From: Roseicyclus sp041163945
GTDB lineage: Bacteria; Pseudomonadota; Alphaproteobacteria; Rhodobacterales; Rhodobacteraceae
Direction: 5' to 3'
Assembly: GCA_041163945.1 (NCBI GenBank)
Contig: JBEAQJ010000185.1
Location: 1 to 56,631 of the forward strand
DNA length: 56,631 nt
The position numbers and the translations under genes were made by a program. Below the pieces are notes generated by a model. It was given only the letters and a program-made list of their open reading frames with translations. It ran no database searches and had not been told where the DNA came from. This document shows positions 49,524 to 56,631 of the stretch, piece by piece (position 1 is the first letter of the stretch; each line of letters starts with the position of its first letter).

Positions 49524-50855
49524 ATGCCCATCGAAATCCTGATGCCCGCGCTTTCCCCCACCATGGAGGAAGGCACGCTTGCCAAATGGCTGGTCAAGGA
49601 AGGCGATGCCGTCGCATCGGGCGACATCATCGCCGAGATCGAAACCGACAAGGCGACGATGGAATTCGAAGCGGTGGATGAAGGCGTGATCGGCAAGATC
49701 TTGATCCCGGCCGGAACCGAAGGGGTCAAGGTCAATGCCCCGATCGCGGTGCTGCTGGTCGATGGCGAAAGCGCGACGGCTGCCACGGGCGCTGGCGCGG
49801 CCCCGACCGCGGCTGCGGCCCCTGCCCCGGCAGAACCTGCGGCGGCGGCAGCTGCGGCTGGGCCAACCGGCGCGCGCCCCCCAGCCGCCCCAGGCACACC
49901 GCACAAGGCCGCCGATGGCAGCCGTGTGTTCGCCTCGCCCTTGGCACGCCGGATCGCGGCCGAAAAAGGCATCGATCTGAAACAGCTCAAGGGTTCGGGC
50001 CCGCATGGGCGCATCGTCAAGGCCGATGTGGCCGGCGCGCGCCCCGCCCCCGATGCCGCCGTTGCAACGCCGGCCGTGGCTGCGGCAGCATCGCCCGCGG
50101 CCAAAGCGGCGGCCCTGCCCACCGGCCCCGATGCCGCACAGGTGATGCGGATGTACGAAGGCCGCGCTTTCGAAGAAATCAAGCTTGATGGCATGCGCAA
50201 GACCGTGGCCGCACGGCTGACCGAAGCCAAGCAGACCATCCCGCATTTCTACCTGCGCCGCGAAATCCGCCTTGATGCGCTGATGGCCTTTCGTGGGCAG
50301 CTCAACACACAGCTTGAACACCGTGGTGTGAAGCTGTCGGTCAATGATTTCATCATCAAGGCCTGTGCGCTGGCGCTGCAACAGGTGCCGGCCGCCAACG
50401 CGGTCTGGGCGGGCGACCGGATGCTGCGGCTCAAGCCTTCGGATGTGGCGGTGGCGGTGGCCGTGGATGGCGGGTTGTTCACCCCCGTGCTGAAGGATGC
50501 CGAACACAAAAGCCTGTCGGCACTCTCGGCCGAGATGAAGGATCTGGCCGCGCGGGCGCGGGACCGCAAGCTGGCCCCGCATGAATATGTCGGCGGCACC
50601 TTTGCGATCTCGAACCTTGGGATGTACGGGATCGACAATTTCGACGCGGTCATCAACCCGCCCCATGGGGCGATCCTGGCTGTCGGGGCGGGCGTGAAGA
50701 AACCCGTGGTCGGCGCAGACGGCGCAGTGACGGTTGCGACCGTCATGTCGGTGACGTTGTCGGTCGATCACCGGGTCATCGACGGGGCGCTGGGGGCCGA
50801 GCTTTTGAAGGCAATCGTTGACAACCTAGAGAATCCCATGGCTATGCTTGCATAA
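49524..50855 (+). CDS. pdhC: Pyruvate dehydrogenase E2, dihydrolipoyl acetyltransferase
   Basis: 443 residues: one lipoyl domain (1-77, Lys43), an Ala/Pro hinge, the peripheral subunit-binding domain (about 131-168, FASPLARRIAAEKGIDLKQL then GSGPHGRIVKADV), a second hinge, and the catalytic acetyltransferase core with SVDHRVIDGALGAEFL-type active-site His near the C-terminus. It forms the core of the complex and moves acetyl to CoA. 101 bases after pdhB. Confidence 0.98.
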   Translation: MPIEILMPALSPTMEEGTLAKWLVKEGDAVASGDIIAEIETDKATMEFEAVDEGVIGKILIPAGTEGVKVNAPIAVLLVDGESATAATGAGAAPTAAAAPAPAEPAAAAAAAGPTGARPPAAPGTPHKAADGSRVFASPLARRIAAEKGIDLKQLKGSGPHGRIVKADVAGARPAPDAAVATPAVAAAASPAAKAAALPTGPDAAQVMRMYEGRAFEEIKLDGMRKTVAARLTEAKQTIPHFYLRREIRLDALMAFRGQLNTQLEHRGVKLSVNDFIIKACALALQQVPAANAVWAGDRMLRLKPSDVAVAVAVDGGLFTPVLKDAEHKSLSALSAEMKDLAARARDRKLAPHEYVGGTFAISNLGMYGIDNFDAVINPPHGAILAVGAGVKKPVVGADGAVTVATVMSVTLSVDHRVIDGALGAELLKAIVDNLENPMAMLA

Positions 50856-50897
50856 GCAAGTAATTGCGGCGCCGGGGAGGAGAGGCGACGCAAAGGC

Positions 50898-50930
50898 ACG
50901 GGGCCGCGATGCGTGCATTGACGGCCCCGT
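50898..50930. terminator. GC-rich hairpin between pdhC and the pseudouridine synthase gene
   Basis: Stem ACGGGGCCG (50898-50906) with CGGCCCCGT (50922-50930), loop of 15. It overlaps a second possible stem CGCCGTC/GACGGCG (50931-50937 with 50956-50962). No T-run follows on either strand, so it is at most a weak terminator in a convergent gap. Confidence 0.3.
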
Positions 50931-50975
50931 CGCCGTCCATAAGCATGGCTTGGCCGACGGCGGATCTGGCCACGC

Positions 50976-51530
50976 CTAGGGTTGCAGCGCCTTCCATGTG
51001 CCGGGGGCCAGCCCCTCGAGCGTGTGGGGGCCGACCGACCAGCGGATCAAGCGCAGCACCGGCAGGCCCACATGGGCACACATGCGGCGCACCTGCCGAT
51101 TGCGCCCCTCGGTGATCGTCAATTTCACCCAGGCCTCGGGCAGGTTCGCGCGAAACCGCACTGGCGGATCGCGCGGCCAAAGCCAGTCGGGGGCGCCGAC
51201 GGCCTCGATCTGTGCGGGCCGTGTGGGGCCGTCTTTCAGCGTGACACCGTCGCGCAGCGCGGCCAATGCCTGTGCGGTGGGGGTGCCTTCGACCAAGGCG
51301 AAATAGGTCTTGGGCGTGGCTGATTTCGGATCGGTCAACCGGGCCTGCAAGATGCCGTCATTGGTCAGCAAAAGCAGCCCTTCGCTGTCGCGGTCCAGCC
51401 GCCCGGCGGGATAGATGCCCGGCATGTCCAGATAGCGCTTGAGCCCCGGCCAATGCCCATCATCGGTGAACTGGCTGAGCACATCCATCGGCTTGTTGAA
51501 GCCGATCAGCCGCGTTTCGCTGCGGGGCAT
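50976..51530 (-). CDS. RluE/RsuA-family pseudouridine synthase
   Basis: 184 residues. Converts a uridine in rRNA to pseudouridine. Catalytic D46 in YPAGRLDRDSEGLLLLT, plus NKPMDVLSQFTDD at the start, KTYFALVEG and the C-terminal EGRNRQVRRMCAHVGLPVLRLIR. It lacks an N-terminal S4 domain, which points to the RluE type (23S rRNA), but the position modified cannot be read from sequence. The ATG at 51530 follows the conserved N-terminus, 23 bases after the polA stop. Confidence 0.93.
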   Translation of the reverse strand: MPRSETRLIGFNKPMDVLSQFTDDGHWPGLKRYLDMPGIYPAGRLDRDSEGLLLLTNDGILQARLTDPKSATPKTYFALVEGTPTAQALAALRDGVTLKDGPTRPAQIEAVGAPDWLWPRDPPVRFRANLPEAWVKLTITEGRNRQVRRMCAHVGLPVLRLIRWSVGPHTLEGLAPGTWKALQP

Positions 51531-51553
51531 GCGCGCGCGGGGGCGCGGACGGC

Positions 51554-54358
51554 TCAATGCGCCACCGCCCAATTGGGCCCCTGCCCCGCATCGACCACGA
51601 TCGGCACATCCAGATGCACCGCGGGCAGCGCCGCGCGTTCCATCACCCGGCGCGCGCGGGCGACCAGATCATCGACGGCGCCTGTTTCCACCTCGAACAA
51701 AAGCTCGTCATGCACCTGCAACAACATGCGCGCCGGCAAATCGGTGATGGCGTCGTCCATCCGGATCATGGCGCGGCGGATGATGTCGGCGGCCGTGCCC
51801 TGGATGGGCGCGTTGATCGCGGCACGTTGCGCGAAACCCGCCCCCGGCCCCTTGGCGTTGATGTCGGGGGTGTGGATCTTGCGCCCGAACAGCGTCTGCA
51901 CATAACCCTTTGATTTCGCGAAAGCCTTGGTGTCATCCATATAGGCGCGGATGCCGGGAAAGCGTTCGAAATAACGGTCGATAAAGGCCTGCGCCTCGGC
52001 GCGGGGAATGCGCAGGTTGCGCGCCAGACCAAAGCCCGAAATGCCGTAGATGACGCCGAAATTGATCGCCTTGGCCTGGCGGCGCACATCGGGGGTCATC
52101 TGGTCCAGGGGCACGCCGAACATTTCCGAGGCTGTGGCGGCGTGAATATCCTGCCCCTCGCGAAAGGCTTGTTTCAGCGCGTCGATCCCCGCGATATGGG
52201 CCAAGATCCGCAATTCGATCTGCGAATAATCCAAGCTGACCAGCACCTTGCCCTTTTCGGCAACAAAGGCTTCCCGGATACGGCGGCCTTCTTCGGTGCG
52301 GATGGGAATGTTTTGCAGGTTCGGGTCGGTCGATGCCAGGCGCCCGGTGTTGGCGCCCGCGATGACATAGCTGGTGTGCACACGCCCGGTATCGGGATTG
52401 ATGTGGTCCTGCAGCGCGTCGGTGTAGGTGGATTTCAGCTTTTGCAGCTGGCGGTAATCCAGCACGCGGGCGGCAAAATCATGGGTGGCGGCCAGATCTT
52501 CCAACACCTCGGCCGGGGTCGACCATTGGCCGGTCTTGGTTCTTTCGCCGCCCTCCAGGCCCATTTCCTCGAACAGGATCTGGCCCACCTGCGCGGGCGA
52601 CTGCACGTTGAAGGCATGGCCGGCCAATTGGTGCAGCTCGGCCTCGAGCCCGGCCATTTTCTGGGCAAAGGCGTTGGACATGCGCGACAGCACATCGCGG
52701 TCGACCTTGATACCCGCCATTTCCATCCGCGCCAGCACCGGCACCAGCGGGCGTTCCAGCGTCTCATAGACCGTGGTGACATGGGCGCGGTGCAGCTGCG
52801 GCTTGAACAGGTGCCACAGCCGCCAGGTGATGTCGGCATCTTCGGCGGCGTAGTCGGCGGCCGATGCGATCGGCACCCGATCAAAGGTGATTTGCGATTT
52901 GCCCGAACCGATCAAATCCTTGATCGGGATCGGCACATGACCAAGGTAGCGTTCGCTGAGTGCATCCATGCCATGGCCATGCAACCCGGCGTTCAACGCA
53001 TAAGACATCAGCATCGTGTCATCGATGGGCGCCACGGCGATCCCGTAGCGGGCCAGGATCTTCACGTCGTACTTGGCATTTTGCAGGATCTTCAGAACAC
53101 TTGCGTCTTCGAACAGAGGCTTGAGGGCGGCCAGCGCCGCCGACAGGCCGATCTGCCCCTCGGCCAGCGCGGTCGATCCGAACAAACCCTCGCCCCCGTC
53201 TGCGCGATGGGCCAGCGGAATGTAACAGGCGGCATCCGGCCCGCAGCACAGCGATATCCCCACCAGATCGGCGGTCATTTCATCAAGGCCCGTGGTTTCC
53301 GTGTCGATGGCCACGAAACCTGCGGCGTGCGCGCGTGCGATCCATTCGGCCAAGGCGCCCGGGTCGCGCACCAGTTGGTAGCGCGCCCGGTCGATCGGCG
53401 GCAGGGCGGGCTGGTCTGGGTCGGCCGCGTCTGCGCCCAGCGGATCCCTGTCGGGAATGGCCGGGGCCTCGACCCCCAGGCTGTCGGCGATGCGCTTGGT
53501 CAGGCTGCGGAATTCCATCTCGGTCAGAAAGCCCATGAGCACCGCGGGATCAGGCGGGCGAACCTCAAGCTCATCGAGGGTGACGGTGATGGGTGTGTGG
53601 TCATCCAGCGTGACCAGGCGCTTGGACAGGCGGATCTGGTCGGCAAAATCAATCAGGGTCTGGCGCCGCTTGGGTTGGGGGATGTCTTCGGCACGGGCAA
53701 GCAGGCTTTCCAGATCGCCGAATTCATTGATCAACAGCGCGGCTGTCTTGATCCCGATGCCGGGTGCGCCGGGAATATTGTCGACACTGTCGCCGGACAG
53801 CGCCTGCACATCGACGACGCGGTCCGGGCGCACGCAGAACTTGGCCTCGACCCCGTCGGAATCGATGCGGATGTTCTTCATCGCGTCGAACATCTCGACC
53901 CCGCCGCCGACCAGCTGCATCAGATCCTTGTCGGAGCTGATGATGGTGCAGCGCCCCCCGGCCTCGCGGGCTTGGCGGGCCAGGGTCGCGATGATATCGT
54001 CGGCCTCGTAATTCTCAAGCTCGAGGCAGGCGATGTTGAAGGCGCGCGTGGCCGCGCGCGTCAGCGGGATCTGCGGGCGCAGGTCCTCGGGCATGGCGTC
54101 ACGATTGGCTTTGTAAAGATGGTACAGGTCGTTGCGAAAGGTGTGGCTGCCCTTGTCGAACACGACGGCGGCATGGGTTGGCGCATCGGGGCCGGTGTTG
54201 GCCTCGATCATGCGATGGATCATGTTGCAAAACCCCGCGACCGCCCCGATGGGCAGACCATCGGATTTCCGTGTCAGCGGTGGCAGCGCGTGAAAGGCAC
54301 GGAAGATAAAGGCCGATCCATCGACAAGGTGAAGATGATGACCAGTTCCAAATGCCAT
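51554..54358 (-). CDS. polA: DNA polymerase I
   Basis: 934 residues with all three activities: 5'-3' exonuclease (about 1-300, LHLVDGSAFIFRAFHALPP), a 3'-5' proofreading domain with intact D and E in VAIDTETTGLDEMTADLVG, and polymerase motifs LVSLDYSQIELRILAH, RRQAKAINFGVIYGISGFGL and LLQVHDELLFEVE. It fills gaps in repair and replaces RNA primers. The ATG at 54358 has GGAGG upstream; a 48-codon extension lacks family similarity. The start overlaps that of the divergent small secreted protein gene by 24 bases. Confidence 0.98.
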   Translation of the reverse strand: MAFGTGHHLHLVDGSAFIFRAFHALPPLTRKSDGLPIGAVAGFCNMIHRMIEANTGPDAPTHAAVVFDKGSHTFRNDLYHLYKANRDAMPEDLRPQIPLTRAATRAFNIACLELENYEADDIIATLARQAREAGGRCTIISSDKDLMQLVGGGVEMFDAMKNIRIDSDGVEAKFCVRPDRVVDVQALSGDSVDNIPGAPGIGIKTAALLINEFGDLESLLARAEDIPQPKRRQTLIDFADQIRLSKRLVTLDDHTPITVTLDELEVRPPDPAVLMGFLTEMEFRSLTKRIADSLGVEAPAIPDRDPLGADAADPDQPALPPIDRARYQLVRDPGALAEWIARAHAAGFVAIDTETTGLDEMTADLVGISLCCGPDAACYIPLAHRADGGEGLFGSTALAEGQIGLSAALAALKPLFEDASVLKILQNAKYDVKILARYGIAVAPIDDTMLMSYALNAGLHGHGMDALSERYLGHVPIPIKDLIGSGKSQITFDRVPIASAADYAAEDADITWRLWHLFKPQLHRAHVTTVYETLERPLVPVLARMEMAGIKVDRDVLSRMSNAFAQKMAGLEAELHQLAGHAFNVQSPAQVGQILFEEMGLEGGERTKTGQWSTPAEVLEDLAATHDFAARVLDYRQLQKLKSTYTDALQDHINPDTGRVHTSYVIAGANTGRLASTDPNLQNIPIRTEEGRRIREAFVAEKGKVLVSLDYSQIELRILAHIAGIDALKQAFREGQDIHAATASEMFGVPLDQMTPDVRRQAKAINFGVIYGISGFGLARNLRIPRAEAQAFIDRYFERFPGIRAYMDDTKAFAKSKGYVQTLFGRKIHTPDINAKGPGAGFAQRAAINAPIQGTAADIIRRAMIRMDDAITDLPARMLLQVHDELLFEVETGAVDDLVARARRVMERAALPAVHLDVPIVVDAGQGPNWAVAH

Positions 54359-54838
54359 AATGCCCTCCAATCCTGTTTGGGCCTGTTCTACCCCGCGCTG
54401 GCGCTCGCTGCGACCGTGTTTTTCGCCGGGGCGGCCCAAGCCAACATGCGGCTTGATCCCGCTTGCGTGCTGCGCGAAGGCGCGGCCGACAGTTGCACCC
54501 ATGTCGTGGCCTGCATCGGCGGGAATACGCTATTCGTCGGCGGTTCGGTCGGATGGAACGCCGGCACGCTTTACGGCGAGCTCTACAGCGGCACCCCCTG
54601 CAAAGGTGTTTGGGACAGCAGCATCGGCAGGGCAGAGTTCATCTGTGCAGACGGCACGACGGGCAGTGTTGCCTATACCAGTATCGACGGCCCGACAGGC
54701 ACCACGATCGGTGGCGGCACGACGCTGGACGGTCGACCCGTCGAGGCGTGGTCGGGACACGCCATTGCAGCGTTCATCGAGCGCGAGACTGGCCGCGTCA
54801 CTTTGCAATGTGGGGTGCAGGAACTGTTGATGATGTGA
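54335..54838 (+). CDS. Small secreted cysteine-rich protein, unknown function
   Basis: 167 residues from the ATG at 54335 (or 166 from the adjacent ATG at 54338), with AAGGTGA upstream. A polar start of about 14 residues, then a hydrophobic core and cleavage site AQA-N at about 36/37. The mature part has six cysteines (C44, C54, C60, C89, C104, C159), enough for three disulfides, and a Gly/Thr-rich beta-like middle. No family recognised. The frame continues upstream far into polA antisense, but only this part has a ribosome site, a signal peptide and protein-like composition. Confidence 0.7.
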   Translation: MMTSSKCHNALQSCLGLFYPALALAATVFFAGAAQANMRLDPACVLREGAADSCTHVVACIGGNTLFVGGSVGWNAGTLYGELYSGTPCKGVWDSSIGRAEFICADGTTGSVAYTSIDGPTGTTIGGGTTLDGRPVEAWSGHAIAAFIERETGRVTLQCGVQELLMM

Positions 54839-54845
54839 TGGCGGA

Positions 54846-55037
54846 TCAGCCGGCCTTCTGCGCGCGGTCCGCGAAGTCTGCGTGGATGAATTTCTTGTCG
54901 CAATAGCCGCATTCCACCCAGCCGCGATCGGCCGGGATCGACAGCCAGACCCGCGGATGGCCCAACGCGCCCTCGCCGCCGTCACAGGCGACGCGCCAGG
55001 CGGTCACGATCTCGGTCTCGGGCGGGGCGATGGGCAT
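54846..55037 (-). CDS. Zinc-finger CHCC protein, NDUFS6-like complex I accessory subunit
   Basis: 63 residues. Ligands C18, H27, C43 and C46 (ACDGGEGALGHPRVWLSI then VECGYCDKKF) match zf-CHCC. Paracoccus complex I is known to contain a homologue of mitochondrial NDUFS6 of this family; the role here is inferred by family. The start at 55037 gives the compact family length. It lies 77 bases downstream of the HIT gene, same strand. Confidence 0.88.
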   Translation of the reverse strand: MPIAPPETEIVTAWRVACDGGEGALGHPRVWLSIPADRGWVECGYCDKKFIHADFADRAQKAG

Positions 55038-55114
55038 GGTCCGGTCCTCGGCTGCGCTGTGCATGGGCGATATGGCAGCAAGATCCCGCGCGGGCAAGGC
55101 CATCGCCGGCCCGA

Positions 55115-55498
55115 TCAGTCGGCTTTTTGCAGCATGCGTCCCAATGGACGGCCCGACAGGATGTGGATGTGGTAGTGCGGCACTTCCTGCGCGGCGACAT
55201 CGCCCGCGTTGGCAATCGTGCGAAAGCCCTGCCCGCCTTCACCGGGTTGGATGCCAAGCTTTTCGCAAATCCGCCCGATGGTGCGGGTGAAATCCACGAT
55301 CTCGGCATCGCTGGCCGCCAGCGCAAAGTGATCGGCACAGACATAAGGGCCCTTTGGGATGACCAGCACATGGATCGGGGCTTGCGGCTGGATATCGTGG
55401 AAGGCCAGCGTATGGTCGGTTTCCATCACCGTGGTGTTGGGGATTTCGCCGCGCAAGATACGGGCAAAGATGTTTTGCGGATCGTAGGAATAGGCCAT
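55115..55498 (-). CDS. HIT-family nucleotide hydrolase (HINT type)
   Basis: 127 residues. The histidine triad is H108-Y-H110-I-H112 (VPHYHIHILSGRP), with the upstream NIFARILRGEIP and HVLVIPKGPY typical of HINT/PKCI-like proteins that hydrolyse AMP-linked substrates. Cellular substrate unknown. Starts 12 bases after the stop of the glycosyltransferase-like gene. Confidence 0.94.
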   Translation of the reverse strand: MAYSYDPQNIFARILRGEIPNTTVMETDHTLAFHDIQPQAPIHVLVIPKGPYVCADHFALAASDAEIVDFTRTIGRICEKLGIQPGEGGQGFRTIANAGDVAAQEVPHYHIHILSGRPLGRMLQKAD

Positions 55499-55510
55499 CG
55501 TCGGCTCCGG

Positions 55511-56631
55511 TTAGTCTGCGAACAGATCTGGGGTTTCCGACAGCTTCCGGGCCATGTCCAGATCGATGTCGAAAAAACCCGCAAGTGCTGCCGCATTTTG
55601 CCCGGGCAGCGCTTTTTCGGACAAGCGCCAGAGCCGCGAAAAACCCGCCTGGTTCAGCGCCGTGACATGATCGTCAAGCGCATGGCGCAGCGTGGGCAGC
55701 ACGCATTGGGCCACCGCGGGCGGCGGATCCGGGTCGAGCAAGCCCTGCCTTTGGGCTTGGGCCAGCAGGGCTGCATCGTTGATCGCACAGCGCAGATCCA
55801 AGATCCGTATGTCGGCGGGATCAGACGCGAGATCGCGGAATGCCGCGACATTGCCGGGATCAAGACACAAGATCAGGCGATCCACCCCCAGCATGTCGTA
55901 GATCAGGCGCATCACGCTGGGGCGATGGCGATTGCGCTGGTCCAGGCTGCGTTCGATCCCACCCAACGGGGGAACAGGGCATGTTGCGTCATCAAACAGA
56001 TATTCGACCCCGCCGATGCCAAGATGCCGCGCGCCGGCATGCATCAATCGCCGCGCCACGGCCCATTTGGGACAGGCGATGACAAAAAGCCGGCGATCCG
56101 CCCCGATGGATGTGCTGCGGTCCCAAAACCGCAATCCGTGGCGATGGCCCGAACGCCCACGCCCAGTCACAAATTCATGAACCACCGCGCCTTTGGTCGT
56201 GGTTTGAAACTCCATCCGTCCAGACGGCCAAAGCGATGCGAGCCGATCCTTGAGCCGCGTGGCCTCGGGGCTGATCTTGCGCGCAAACAGCGCATCTTGG
56301 CCCAGCAAGAAATCATGGTGATCGTTGCAAAAGCTGACCGGCACGCCGTAATCGGTGAACAGCTTGAAGGTCGGCGCGCGGCCGCTGATCCGGGAAGCGG
56401 GCACAAGATGGCGCACCAGCGTCTGGAAAAACGTTTCGTCCGGGATCCATGTTGTTGCAAAAAATCGCACAAGATCGGGACGCTTGCGACAAAACCGAAG
56501 CAGTTTTTCCACCGTGGCGCGCCGCAGGCACCACCATTGGCTGCCGACCTGCACCGCGATGTCGGCCGGGATGGACCGGCGCAGGTTCAGGGCCTTTTGC
56601 ACCGCAAGGCTTTGATGAAACAGCCATGGCC
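55511..56631 (-). CDS. Core-2/I-branching-type glycosyltransferase, C-terminal part (5' end beyond window)
   Basis: The frame is open to the right edge, so the N-terminus is missing; about 373 residues are visible. GSQWWCLRRATVEKLL and ATTWIPDETFFQTLVRHLV match the acceptor-side region of GT14-like Branch enzymes, which in Rhodobacteraceae carry an extra C-terminal domain of several hundred residues (DUF5927/5928 type). That extra domain probably makes up most of what is seen here (about residue 120 onward). Likely role in surface polysaccharide synthesis; the sugar is unknown. Its stop is 12 bases before the HIT gene. Confidence 0.75.
   Translation of the reverse strand, partial: PWLFHQSLAVQKALNLRRSIPADIAVQVGSQWWCLRRATVEKLLRFCRKRPDLVRFFATTWIPDETFFQTLVRHLVPASRISGRAPTFKLFTDYGVPVSFCNDHHDFLLGQDALFARKISPEATRLKDRLASLWPSGRMEFQTTTKGAVVHEFVTGRGRSGHRHGLRFWDRSTSIGADRRLFVIACPKWAVARRLMHAGARHLGIGGVEYLFDDATCPVPPLGGIERSLDQRNRHRPSVMRLIYDMLGVDRLILCLDPGNVAAFRDLASDPADIRILDLRCAINDAALLAQAQRQGLLDPDPPPAVAQCVLPTLRHALDDHVTALNQAGFSRLWRLSEKALPGQNAAALAGFFDIDLDMARKLSETPDLFAD

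Noticed and set aside
52142..54334. The N-terminal 730 codons of a long plus-strand frame across polA
   Set aside because: Antisense to polA. Only the last ~167 codons (from 54335) have a ribosome site, signal peptide and protein-like composition, so only those were annotated.
1..56631. CRISPR array, prophage, insertion sequence, tRNA or rRNA gene
   Set aside because: No regularly spaced repeats, transposase or integrase frames, cloverleaf with CCA-type end, or rRNA-like stretches were seen on reading through both strands.

Overview
The window is ordinary chromosomal DNA of a high-GC alphaproteobacterium, almost certainly in the Rhodobacteraceae (Rhodobacter/Paracoccus/Roseobacter relatives). 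Evidence for this: pyruvate dehydrogenase E1-beta carries its own lipoyl domain, RNase E has a long acidic insert in its S1 domain and ends in a GWW-type tail, an F1-ATPase inhibitor zeta subunit (DUF1476) and an NDUFS6-like zinc protein are present, methionine synthase appears split, and two GAPDH paralogues sit near a short pgk-fda run. I see no tRNA, rRNA, CRISPR array, insertion sequence, integrase or prophage gene. Base composition and codon style look uniform, so nothing points to recent transfer. The very long open frames antisense to real genes are artefacts of high GC.

Layout. 1-11.3 kb, mostly minus strand: a large YhdP/AsmA-like protein, queA, an MFS carrier, DUF924, lpd (E3), a second MFS carrier and the first ~696 codons of uvrA. 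11.4-14.9 kb, plus strand: a Bcp peroxiredoxin, a DUF455 ferritin-like protein, then a membrane M23 peptidase overlapping a bactofilin gene. 15-23.7 kb, minus strand: DUF2189 membrane protein, amidase, prfB, penicillin-binding protein 1A, N-acetylmuramoyl-L-alanine amidase, a class I aminotransferase. 23.9-24.7 kb: a secreted DsbA-like protein, convergent with rne. 24.8-32.7 kb, minus strand: rne, a DctB/DctD-like two-component pair, purQ, purS, purC. 32.9-37 kb, plus strand: the zeta subunit, homocysteine methyltransferase, corrinoid protein, EamA carrier, DUF1638. 37-39.8 kb: sufE, a lipoprotein, rnd, DUF2267. 40-50.9 kb, plus strand: a central carbon block (gap1, a PepSY / cytochrome b561 / membrane-HTH operon, a 47-residue membrane protein, gap2, pgk, fda, ftsB, pdhABC). 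51-56.6 kb, mostly minus strand: a pseudouridine synthase, polA, a small secreted protein on the plus strand, a zinc protein, a HIT protein, and the 3' part of a glycosyltransferase-like gene.

How the parts fit. The clearest non-coding signal is a family of palindromes with the core TTA(A/G)C|G(C/T)TAA upstream of lpd, gap1, gap2 and pdhA. These genes lie up to 42 kb apart but all act between triose phosphate and acetyl-CoA. One LacI-type regulator, such as CceR of Rhodobacter sphaeroides, could serve all four. The two GAPDHs differ at the cofactor-binding residue (Asp36 in gap2, Ala36 in gap1), which suggests NAD- and NADP-preferring enzymes. Homocysteine methyltransferase, corrinoid protein and DUF1638 look like pieces of a split methionine synthase. 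The least explained unit is the three-gene operon of a secreted PepSY protein, a cytochrome b561 and a membrane-anchored LuxR-type DNA-binding protein, which could be a one-component redox sensor. The DctD-like regulator lacks the sigma-54 contact loop.
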